Shown here: piece after piece, positions 10,224 to 19,334 of the stretch
How positions within the stretch are numbered: the stretch's first letter is position 1
Layout: each line of letters opens with the position of its first letter
Origin: Nitrosospira sp.
GTDB taxonomy: Bacteria; Pseudomonadota; Gammaproteobacteria; Burkholderiales; Nitrosomonadaceae
Length of the DNA stretch: 64,000 bases
Direction of reading: 5' to 3'
Assembly: GCA_013450215.1 (NCBI GenBank)
Contig: JACDSH010000019.1
Location: 1 to 64,000, forward strand
Position numbers and translations under genes: made by a program
The notes under the pieces: model-generated
The model's database searches: none
Seen by the model: only the letters and a program-made list of their open reading frames with translations
What the model was told of the DNA's origin: nothing

Positions 10224-11328
10224 ATGGAAGCTGAACAAATCAACGCCATTGCCAACCAACTCAACTCTCTCGACAACCGAGCGATAGAGCTACGGAGGTA
10301 TCTTTGACTTCGATTCCAAACAGACACGCCTAAATGAACTCAATCGCCAGGCTGAAGATCCAGCCATCTGGGGTGACAGCAAACGCACCCAAGAATTAGG
10401 ACGTGAAAAAAAATTGCTTGAGAGTGTCGTCAACACCTTAGAAACAACTGGGCGGCAGCTTCACGACGCCCGCGATCTGTTCATGATGGCCAAAGAAGAA
10501 AATGACGATGCTACCCTGGAGAGTGTCGGTATCGATGTCTCGCAACTGGAGAAAACTGTCGCCGACATGGAGTTCCGCCGCATGTTCTCCAATCCGATGG
10601 ATCCTAATAACTGCTTTATTGATATTCAATCTGGCTCCGGCGGCACTGAAGCTCAGGACTGGGCGGCCATGCTGGAACGCATGTACTTGCGCTATTGCGA
10701 ACGCCGTGGCTACAAAGTGGAGGTGCTGGAAGAGTCCTCAGGCGAGGTCGCCGGGATTAAGAGTGCTAGCCTTAAAATCTCTGGTGATTTCGCCTACGGC
10801 TATTTACGCACTGAAAGTGGCGTGCATCGATTAGTCCGAAAATCTCCATTCGACTCTGGCAACCGTCGCCATACCTCTTTTGCCAGCGTTTTTGTTTACC
10901 CAGAAGTCGATGAAACTATTGAAGTAGATATCAACCCTGCAGACTTGCGCATTGATACATTTCGCGCCTCCGGTGCGGGGGGTCAGCATATTAACAAAAC
11001 CGATTCGGCGATCCGTATCACCCATAACCCTACCGGAATTGTAGTTCAATGCCAGAATGACCGCTCGCAGCACCGTAACCGAGCAGAAGCCATGGCCATG
11101 CTGAAGTCACGCCTATACGAAGCAGAATTACGCAAGCGTAACGACGAAAAACAAGCGATGGAAGATTCCAAGACTGATATTGGGTGGGGACACCAAATCC
11201 GCTCTTACGTGCTGGATCAGTCGCGCATCAAAGATTTACGTACTGGAATCGAGATTGGTAATACCCAAGGCGTCCTCGACGGCGGGCTGGATACCTTTAT
11301 CGAGGCAAGTCTGAAACAATGTGTTTAA
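10224..11328 (+). CDS. prfB: Peptide chain release factor 2, expressed by programmed +1 frameshift at 10302-10307
   Basis: ATG at 10224 reads [27 protein letters not shown] then TGA (10305-10307), followed in the +1 frame by [15 protein letters not shown]...; slippery site [32 protein letters not shown] motif downstream. Confidence 0.95.
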
Positions 11329-11353
11329 TAGCCTGTTAAGGAGTTCAAATAAA

Positions 11354-12883
11354 ATGGATGAGTCGAAACTCAACAAAAACTTGCACGACACAGATGCCAA
11401 AACGCCACTAGAGGCCAGCCTAGTCGATGAGCGACGAGCCAAACTGACTGAGTTGCGCAAATCTGGCAATGCCTTTCCCAATGATTTCCGACGCGACAGT
11501 CTGACATCAGATCTCCACAGACAGCATGGTGCAGATGACAATGCAACGCTTGAGGCTGCGGCAAAATTAGTACGGGTCGCAGGGCGAATGGTGTTAAAGC
11601 GTGTGATGGGCAAGGCTAGTTTTGCCACTATCCAGGACATGAGCGGACGAATCCAGCTCTATATCAGTAACGATCTAACCGGTGAATCTGCTCACCAAGC
11701 ATTCAAGCATCATGATCTCGGTGACATAATCGGCGCTCAGGGGGCGCTCTTCCGAACCAAAACAGGCGAACTCTCAGTTCGGGTAACACAGCTACGCCTT
11801 CTAACCAAATCACTACGCCCGCTACCGGAGAAGTTCCACGGCTTAACCGATCAAGAACAAAAGTATCGCCAACGTTATCTTGATCTGATCACGAATGAAG
11901 AGACACGCAAGGTATTTGCCAGCCGTTATAAAATTATCCAGTCCATCCGTGAGTTTTTCGTTAAACGCGGCTATCTGGAAGTGGAAACACCGATGATGCA
12001 TCCTATCCCAGGCGGCGCGGCGGCTAGACCTTTTGCCACTCATCATAATGCACTGGATATGCCGCTTTACCTGCGCGTTGCACCGGAACTTTATTTGAAA
12101 CAACTGGTGGTAGGGGGCATGGAGAAAGTATTCGAAATCAACCGAAACTTCCGTAATGAAGGAATCTCCACTCGACATAACCCTGAATTCACCATGCTAG
12201 AGTTTTACGAGGCTTATCAGGACTACATTTACCTGATGGACTTCACCGAGGTTATGTTGAGGGAGGTGGCGGAGAAGGTTCTGGGTACAACCAAATTCAC
12301 CTACCAGGAACGGGAAATCGATTTTTCAAAACCATTCACACGGCTGACCATCACCCAGGCGATTCAGAAATTTCACCCGCAATTCACCGACACACAGCTC
12401 AGTGACCGGGATTTTCTGATCGACCAATTGCAAACCTTAAAAGTTTCCCACAAACCAAGAGACGGCATCGGTGGATTACAGCTCACATTGTTTGACGAAA
12501 CCGTTGAACACTTATTATTCGAACCAACCTTCATTATTGATTATCCAGCAGAGGTCTCGCCTCTGGCACGGCGCAACGATATTAATCCTGAGATAACTGA
12601 CCGTTTCGAGCTCTACATCGCTGGACGAGAAATTGCTAATGGTTTTTCAGAGTTGAACGATCCAGAAGATCAGGCGGCCCGTTTCCTAGAGCAAGCAAAA
12701 GCTAAAGAGGCCGGTGATGCTGAGGCCATGCACTATGATGCAGACTATATCCGCGCGCTAGAATATGGATTACCCCCCACTGCAGGGGAAGGTATCGGCA
12801 TAGACCGTCTGGTCATGCTATTCACTGACAGTCCTAGCATTCGTGATGTGATTCTATTCCCGCAGTTGCGGCGGGCGGACTGA
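11354..12883 (+). CDS. lysS: Lysine--tRNA ligase, class II (ORF is open from 11321)
   Basis: ATG at 11354 behind [84 protein letters not shown]. Confidence 0.96.
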   Translation: MDESKLNKNLHDTDAKTPLEASLVDERRAKLTELRKSGNAFPNDFRRDSLTSDLHRQHGADDNATLEAAAKLVRVAGRMVLKRVMGKASFATIQDMSGRIQLYISNDLTGESAHQAFKHHDLGDIIGAQGALFRTKTGELSVRVTQLRLLTKSLRPLPEKFHGLTDQEQKYRQRYLDLITNEETRKVFASRYKIIQSIREFFVKRGYLEVETPMMHPIPGGAAARPFATHHNALDMPLYLRVAPELYLKQLVVGGMEKVFEINRNFRNEGISTRHNPEFTMLEFYEAYQDYIYLMDFTEVMLREVAEKVLGTTKFTYQEREIDFSKPFTRLTITQAIQKFHPQFTDTQLSDRDFLIDQLQTLKVSHKPRDGIGGLQLTLFDETVEHLLFEPTFIIDYPAEVSPLARRNDINPEITDRFELYIAGREIANGFSELNDPEDQAARFLEQAKAKEAGDAEAMHYDADYIRALEYGLPPTAGEGIGIDRLVMLFTDSPSIRDVILFPQLRRAD

Positions 12884-12995
12884 CGCTGGTGCATACTGCA
12901 GAAAAATGTGAATTCCTCTGTATCCTAGTTACCTCATTACTGACTACTTAAATCTGCTCTGCATATGCTGACCTCGCCATGAATGTGCAGCCAAT

Positions 12996-15392
12996 ATGAG
13001 CCCTCCTACTCTCAAGCAGATTGAGCTTCCTATCGCGGGCATGACATGTTCAGCCTGCGCCTCGCGGATCGAAACGAACCTGAATAAACTCCCGGGCGTT
13101 CATGCGGCGGTTAACTTCGCCAATGAAAAGGTGCGGATTAGGCTTGATTTCGTTGCCGCCACTAAGCCAGAGGATTTGGTCCATTCAATTGAGCAATCAG
13201 GTTTCCACGTTGCCCCACAGTCGATACAACTAAAAATCAGCGACATGACCTGCGCTGCATGCAGCAACCGTATCGAAAAAACACTCAACAAGATCCCCGG
13301 CGTTACCGCCACGGTTAACCTGGCGACGGAAACAGCTCGAGCCAGCTTCACTCCCGGATTGGCAACACCCGATGACCTAATTGCTGCTGTTGAAAGGTCT
13401 GGCTATGGCGCTATTGAAATCAATGATGCCAGCCTCATTGAAGAGAAGGCGAAACGGGCAATAGCTTACAAGAAGGAGCTGCATATATTTTTGATTTCGG
13501 CTGCCCTCACTCTGCCTCTGATGCTTCATATGGTTACTATTTTCGCTGGTGTAAATACCGAATTTTTACCACGATGGCTGCAATGGCTACTGGCTACACC
13601 GGTACAGTTCTGGATCGGCAAGCGTTTTTATATAAGTGCATGGCATGCATTACGTGGTGGTGGCGCCAACATGGATGTGCTAGTCGCACTCGGTACCAGC
13701 ATGGCGTATTTCTTTAGTGCAGTAGTGACGATACTCTCACTGGATCAGCATGTATATTTTGAATCAGGTGCGGCAATCATCACGCTAGTATTGCTCGGAA
13801 AGTTGATGGAGGTTCGTGCCAAGGGGAAGACCTCGACCGCTATCGAGGAACTGATAAAGCTACAACCTAAAACTGCGCGGATGGAACGCGATGGTGAGAT
13901 CATTGAAGTTGATGCAAATACCCTTGTGGTAGGAGATATATTCATTGTGCGCCCAGGGGAGAGTCTTCCAGTGGATGGCATCGTGATCGAGGGATCATCC
14001 AGTGTGAATGAGGCCATGCTGACCGGTGAGAGCCTCCCAGTCACGAAGCAAACCGGAGCAAGAATCTACGCGGCTACTATGAACCAGCAGGGCTTGCTCA
14101 AGTGTCGCGCAACCGATGTTGGCAGCCATACCCAACTCGCAGCCATTATCAACTTAGTAGACCAGGCACAAGGGTCCAGGGCCCCCATCCAGAGAATGGC
14201 GGACGCTATCTCCGCCGTATTTGTGCCGGTGGTGATGACCATCAGTATGCTGACACTATCACTCACCTGGTGGTTTTTGGGTGATTTTGTTACAGCATTG
14301 ATTAATGCTGTCGCGGTACTGGTAATCGCCTGCCCCTGCGCATTAGGTCTAGCAACACCGACAGCGATAATGGTTGGCACTGGTCGTGGGGCCCAAGCGG
14401 GCTTACTCGTGAAGAATGCTGCCGCACTGGAGAATGCAGAAAAAATTCAGGTCCTGATCGTGGACAAGACTGGCACTCTTACAGAAGGCAGACCTGCGGT
14501 GACTGATATTATCCTGACAGGAATGGTTACCGAACACGATTTGATGCAAGTTGCCGCCTCGCTGGAGCAGGGCTCAGAGCATCCTCTCGCAAAAGCAGTG
14601 CTTGAGCGCGCTGGAGGTATGAACATCCGATCACAAAGAATAACTGACTTTACCGCTGTCACTGGTAGCGGGATTACTGCCAATATCGATGGCACTAAAT
14701 ACTTTTTAGGTTCACCTAAATTTCTACGCAGCCATGGCGCTAAAATTGAAGATGCCGATATCGTTACCCTTCAAACTGAGGGCAAGACGATTATCGCTAT
14801 CGCGGTCGTAAACAACGATATCCCCCAAATTATGGGCTACTTTGCCATCGCAGACCGCTTACGCAACACCTCCGCGCGGGCGGTAAAACGACTTCAATCT
14901 ATGGGTATTGAGGTCATAATGCTGACCGGGGACAATCCGACCACCGCTGCTGCCATTGCCCTGCAAACAGGTATCTCCAACTATCGTGCCGAAGTATTGC
15001 CACAGGACAAGGCCACAGAAGTCGAAAAATTGCGAGCGAGTGGTAAATTCACCGGCATGGTAGGGGATGGCATCAACGATGCACCGGCGCTTGCTGCAGC
15101 CGACGTAAGTTTTGCCATCGGGGCAGGTTCTGATATAGCGATTAAAGCGGCCGACATTACCTTGATGCGTAATGATCTAATGAGTGCGGCCGATGCGATT
15201 TCGCTCTCGCGAGCAACACTGAGTAAAATCCGCCAGAACCTTTTCTTTGCCTTCATCTACAACATTCTTGGCATTCCACTCGCTGCCGCAGGGCTCCTCA
15301 ATCCGGTGATTGCAGGTGCGGCAATGGCAATGAGTTCAGTGTCAGTGGTGAGCAACTCATTACTTCTAAAACGCTGGCAACCAAGATCATAA
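12996..15392 (+). CDS. copA: Cu(I)-translocating P1B-type ATPase with two N-terminal HMA domains
   Basis: [11 protein letters not shown] and [14 protein letters not shown] motif [39 protein letters not shown]. Confidence 0.95.
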   Translation: MSPPTLKQIELPIAGMTCSACASRIETNLNKLPGVHAAVNFANEKVRIRLDFVAATKPEDLVHSIEQSGFHVAPQSIQLKISDMTCAACSNRIEKTLNKIPGVTATVNLATETARASFTPGLATPDDLIAAVERSGYGAIEINDASLIEEKAKRAIAYKKELHIFLISAALTLPLMLHMVTIFAGVNTEFLPRWLQWLLATPVQFWIGKRFYISAWHALRGGGANMDVLVALGTSMAYFFSAVVTILSLDQHVYFESGAAIITLVLLGKLMEVRAKGKTSTAIEELIKLQPKTARMERDGEIIEVDANTLVVGDIFIVRPGESLPVDGIVIEGSSSVNEAMLTGESLPVTKQTGARIYAATMNQQGLLKCRATDVGSHTQLAAIINLVDQAQGSRAPIQRMADAISAVFVPVVMTISMLTLSLTWWFLGDFVTALINAVAVLVIACPCALGLATPTAIMVGTGRGAQAGLLVKNAAALENAEKIQVLIVDKTGTLTEGRPAVTDIILTGMVTEHDLMQVAASLEQGSEHPLAKAVLERAGGMNIRSQRITDFTAVTGSGITANIDGTKYFLGSPKFLRSHGAKIEDADIVTLQTEGKTIIAIAVVNNDIPQIMGYFAIADRLRNTSARAVKRLQSMGIEVIMLTGDNPTTAAAIALQTGISNYRAEVLPQDKATEVEKLRASGKFTGMVGDGINDAPALAAADVSFAIGAGSDIAIKAADITLMRNDLMSAADAISLSRATLSKIRQNLFFAFIYNILGIPLAAAGLLNPVIAGAAMAMSSVSVVSNSLLLKRWQPRS

Positions 15393-15413
15393 CGATTTAA
15401 AGGAGGGCAGCAA

Positions 15414-15620
15414 ATGCGAACAACTGTGATCAATATTAAGGGTATGACCTGCATGGGCTGTGTTAAGAGTATAAAGAATGTACTGAAAATTCTCCCCGGG
15501 GTGGGCGATGCGGATGTTTCGCTGGAGAATGCTCAGGCTAGGGTTCAGCATGATGATGCAATAATCAGTATTGCTCTTTTAGAGCAGTCCATTAGGGATG
15601 CAGGCTTCGAAGTTGTTTAA
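15414..15620 (+). CDS. copZ: Heavy-metal-associated domain copper chaperone
   Basis: 68 aa HMA fold with MTCMGCVKSIKNVLKILPGV; directly downstream of copA. Confidence 0.85.
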   Translation: MRTTVINIKGMTCMGCVKSIKNVLKILPGVGDADVSLENAQARVQHDDAIISIALLEQSIRDAGFEVV

Positions 15621-15666
15621 TCAGCGCGGCCCATAACTCTATTTATTCACCCCATTCCTGCGCACA

Positions 15667-16743
15667 ATGAAGTTGCATCTTCTCATTCCTTCCCTTTTCT
15701 GGCCGGAAGATTCCTTGCCTGAAATATACCGTGACCTCCCGTTACCCGCTCTTGAAACCCTGCTTGCGAAAAGCTTACGTACTGAAGATGGGTCGAATGG
15801 GCTTGAGGCTTGGCTGTGCCACACTTTTGGTGTAGAAAAACAGCAAGATTGGCCCGTGGCACCAATCACGTTGCAGGCCGATAGCGGGGGTCAGGTAACA
15901 GCCGGAAATCATTACTGGCTTCGCGCTGACCCTGTGCATTTACGGATCGAACACACCCAGATTGTGCTGGCTGACAGTCAGATTTTCCGAGTTACAGCAG
16001 AAGAAGCGATCCAATTTACTGATTTACTTAACCGCCATTTTGCCGGAGATGGTTACGATCTCACTTTAGGGGACTCCGGTATCACAAAACAGAGGCCGCT
16101 TCTTCTGCCACTAGCGCCAGACCGTTGGTATTTGCGTGTGACCGAAGCGCCTACTCTGAAGACCCACTCGCTCAGTTCAGTCTCCGGGAGGGACATCAGC
16201 GATCTTCTTCCATCCGGTGGAGACGGTCTCCAATGGCAGAGATACTTCAACGAGATTCAAATGTTCCTATACGAGCATCCACTCAATCTAGCGCGCGAGG
16301 CGCGAGGCGAACTTGCTATTAATAGCATCTGGCCCTGGGGCGGCGGAACCATGCCACAATCGATCGGCTCTCCCTATACTCACGTATGGGGCAATGCTGT
16401 TCTCCCCAAATCCCTCGCATTGGCGACCACTACGAGCCATGCGGATCTCCCACCCACAGCAGCAGCATGGCATCATGCTGCTGCAACTGGCAATCACTTG
16501 GTTATACTCGACACTCTAAGCGGGAAGGCTCAATACGATGATGCTTACGGCTGGCGAGAAAACCTGAATAAATTTGAACTGGAGTGGTTCGGTCCCTTGC
16601 TAAAATCCTTAAAGCAGGGTGAACTAGAAAAACTTACCCTGACCACTGTTGATGAACGTAGCATCAAGAGTTTCTCTATAACAAGTTATGACTTATGGAA
16701 ATTCTGGAGGGCAGCTAAACCACTCGCAACTTATGCCCCTTGA
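15667..16743 (+). CDS. Conserved hypothetical protein (phosphoglycerate-mutase-like/RpfE-type regulatory protein family)
   Basis: 358 aa ORF; INSIWPWGGGTMP segment typical of this proteobacterial family. Confidence 0.55.
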   Translation: MKLHLLIPSLFWPEDSLPEIYRDLPLPALETLLAKSLRTEDGSNGLEAWLCHTFGVEKQQDWPVAPITLQADSGGQVTAGNHYWLRADPVHLRIEHTQIVLADSQIFRVTAEEAIQFTDLLNRHFAGDGYDLTLGDSGITKQRPLLLPLAPDRWYLRVTEAPTLKTHSLSSVSGRDISDLLPSGGDGLQWQRYFNEIQMFLYEHPLNLAREARGELAINSIWPWGGGTMPQSIGSPYTHVWGNAVLPKSLALATTTSHADLPPTAAAWHHAAATGNHLVILDTLSGKAQYDDAYGWRENLNKFELEWFGPLLKSLKQGELEKLTLTTVDERSIKSFSITSYDLWKFWRAAKPLATYAP

Positions 16744-16792
16744 ACTGAGGATCTGGAACTCAAAGTTGCAGGATTGACCGATCACCGAGAGA

Positions 16793-18142
16793 TCATGCTA
16801 CAGCCAACGCCTCGAGTAATTTCTCATGGATGCCACCGAAACTGCCATTGCTCATAATAAGCACGTGATCGCCAGAGTAGGTGGTTTCAACAATAGCAGC
16901 GATTAACTGCTCTAGACTGTCGTGGTTTGATATTTTGGAGCCGAGAGACTGCAAAGATTCTGCGGCATTCCAACCCAGGTTATCGGTATAACAGAACACT
17001 CGGTCGGCAGCTGCAAGACTACCTGCCAGACTTTCCTTCCAAGTCCCCATCTTCATGGTATTAGAACGAGGCTCTAGGACCGCGACAATGCGTCCTCCAT
17101 TTACTTTGTCGCGCAAACCTTGCAACGTCGTGTGGATTGCAGTGGGATGATGAGCAAAATCATCATATACAGTGATGCCCCTGACTATGCCGCGCACTTC
17201 CATACGACGTTTGACGTTTTTAAATCGCGCCAGCGACTCGATGCCAATTCTAACTGGCACGCCAGCATGGCGAGCCGCAGACAGCGCTGCCAAAGCATTC
17301 ATGCGGTTATGATCGCCCATCAGCTCCCAGTTCAGAATACCCTGCGACTCGTCCTTATAGGAGATGGAAATTCCACCACCCTCCCGGGTACTCGCCTGCC
17401 AGCCGTCTGGTATCCCCACTTTTTCCAATGGCGTCCAACAACCTTTGGCCAGAACTCGCTGCAAACTCTCATCTCTGCCATTAGTAACGATTAAACCATT
17501 ATTTGGGATGATACGGACGAGCTGATGAAATTGATGCTCGATAGCAGCAAGATCAGAGAAAATATCAGCATGATCGAACTCCAAGTTATTGAGAATTACT
17601 GTCCTGGGACGGTAATGAACAAATTTAGAGCGCTTGTCAAAGAAGGCGGTGTCATACTCATCCGCTTCGATGACAAAGAAAGGTGAGTTACTACCAAGCT
17701 GAGCCGATGTACCAAAATTCTGAGGTATTCCGCCGATCAGAAAACCCGGCTTCATACCGGCATCTGAAAGTATCCAAGCCAACATCGAGCTAGTAGTTGT
17801 TTTGCCGTGGGTACCAGCAACTGCTAACACCCATTTATCTCGTAATACGTTCTCTGAAAGCCATTGTGGACCTGAAATATAAGGTAGATTGCGTCCAAGA
17901 ATTTCTTCCATCAATAGATTGCCACGAGATACCACGTTACCAACCACAAACACATCAGGATTCAGTCCGATCTGTTCGGGCGAGTATCCCTCAATCAGAT
18001 CGATCCCTTGCTTCTCCAGTTGAGTGCTCATCGGTGGATAGACATCTGCATCACATCCCGTGACCCTGTGCCCAGCCTCGCGGGCTATTGCCGCGATCCC
18101 GCCCATAAAAGTACCGCAAATGCCGAGAATATGAATATGCAA
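16793..18142 (-). CDS. mpl: UDP-N-acetylmuramate:L-alanyl-gamma-D-glutamyl-meso-diaminopimelate ligase
   Basis: [58 protein letters not shown]. Confidence 0.95.
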   Translation of the reverse strand: MHIHILGICGTFMGGIAAIAREAGHRVTGCDADVYPPMSTQLEKQGIDLIEGYSPEQIGLNPDVFVVGNVVSRGNLLMEEILGRNLPYISGPQWLSENVLRDKWVLAVAGTHGKTTTSSMLAWILSDAGMKPGFLIGGIPQNFGTSAQLGSNSPFFVIEADEYDTAFFDKRSKFVHYRPRTVILNNLEFDHADIFSDLAAIEHQFHQLVRIIPNNGLIVTNGRDESLQRVLAKGCWTPLEKVGIPDGWQASTREGGGISISYKDESQGILNWELMGDHNRMNALAALSAARHAGVPVRIGIESLARFKNVKRRMEVRGIVRGITVYDDFAHHPTAIHTTLQGLRDKVNGGRIVAVLEPRSNTMKMGTWKESLAGSLAAADRVFCYTDNLGWNAAESLQSLGSKISNHDSLEQLIAAIVETTYSGDHVLIMSNGSFGGIHEKLLEALAVA

Positions 18143-18289
18143 GTCATCTCCTAAGGATGGAATAGAGCCCTCTCAGCAGGCGTAGCTCATCAAAAAGACA
18201 ACCGGCTCTGAGTGGTTTCTATAGTTATATCATGGCATGCGCCCGAAAGTTTATTCCCGCAACGACTCTCTGCCTAACATTAGGCCGCC

Positions 18290-18928
18290 TCATCTACTAC
18301 CACTTGGTAAAAGTTTCTGTAGATGAGTTACATCACCCCAGAGCGGGAGTGACCAGCATCCCGTCTCGTCAAGGATTAGGCAATTGAAACCAGCATTCGG
18401 TAATAAGGCCGTGCGTGGTCCCTGCAACGGAAGTCTGCTGGCATGGCGATACATCACGTCTAGGGTCCCGCCGTGGGTTACCACCACTACAGATCTCCCG
18501 GGAAACCGACTCGCGATGGAAGTAAAGGTTGCTACTACCCTCGTAATGAAGTGAATTGCATCCTCACCACCCGGGATCACACAGTCTGGATCAAAGGTCC
18601 TGTAACGGGTATAGATTTCTGGATACAAGACCTTTGCTTCGGTACGAATGAGTCCTTGTAACACCCCCAGATTGCGCTCTCTGAGAGTTGAATCAAGAGT
18701 GACTCGATGGCTGGTAACGCTCGCAATACGCTCGGCTGTCTCATGTGCGCGACCCAGATCGCTGCTATAAATGGCAGCAAAGTCTTCACCCGCCAGCCGT
18801 TGAGCCAAGGCTTCAGCCTGTGCGATACCGGCGACACTGAGAGGGCTATCGAGATGTCCCTGGATACGGCTCTCTTGATTCCATAGGGTTTCACCGTGGC
18901 GAAGAAGAATGATACGGCTAATGTCCAT
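18290..18928 (-). CDS. Histidine phosphatase family protein
   Basis: IILLRHGETLWNQESRIQGHLDSPLSVAGIAQA; VVVTHGGTLDVMYRH. Confidence 0.92.
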   Translation of the reverse strand: MDISRIILLRHGETLWNQESRIQGHLDSPLSVAGIAQAEALAQRLAGEDFAAIYSSDLGRAHETAERIASVTSHRVTLDSTLRERNLGVLQGLIRTEAKVLYPEIYTRYRTFDPDCVIPGGEDAIHFITRVVATFTSIASRFPGRSVVVVTHGGTLDVMYRHASRLPLQGPRTALLPNAGFNCLILDETGCWSLPLWGDVTHLQKLLPSGSR

Positions 18929-19334
18929 TGGATTTACTTCGAAACAGATGGCGAGATTATACTGTGACAGGAATACTTTTCTTGTCAGTGATACTGAGTA
19001 CCGAAACTGTCACATACTTTCTTTAATATGTCCGGCAGCAATATCGATCCCGCTCGCCTCCCTCAACTGAAGACAACACCCCCGCTAATACCCAGATTAT
19101 CAAGGATTGTATGTGGTTTGTGCCTTGTTTTTTGTTACACTTACAACCTTATTCGCCCATGCAGCATCGTCTGACAGGCTGAGTGGCAGGACCAATGAAT
19201 GCTCCCTTCCCTGGAAGCCGACCGCGAAAGGATACATGCCGTCGCACTTCGATACCGGTAATGCAATAATTAGAAACCTGAAAATGGCAATTGATCCGCG
19301 GTCGGACAGCCTTTTCACGGCAGAGCTCCAAAAA

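Noticed and set aside
11236-11640. 134-aa minus-strand ORF across the prfB/lysS boundary
   Set aside because: Overlaps two highly conserved genes on the other strand; Ser/Arg/Ala-rich shadow ORF
16793-18142. Possible second copy of murC
   Set aside because: The MHIHILGICGTFMGG start and overall pattern fit Mpl, a peptidoglycan-recycling ligase; the dcw murC is at 56742-58154
18963-19014. CTGTCA-type repeats considered as a PhoB (Pho) box
   Set aside because: Half-sites are not direct repeats at 11-nt spacing, so the canonical Pho-box architecture is not met
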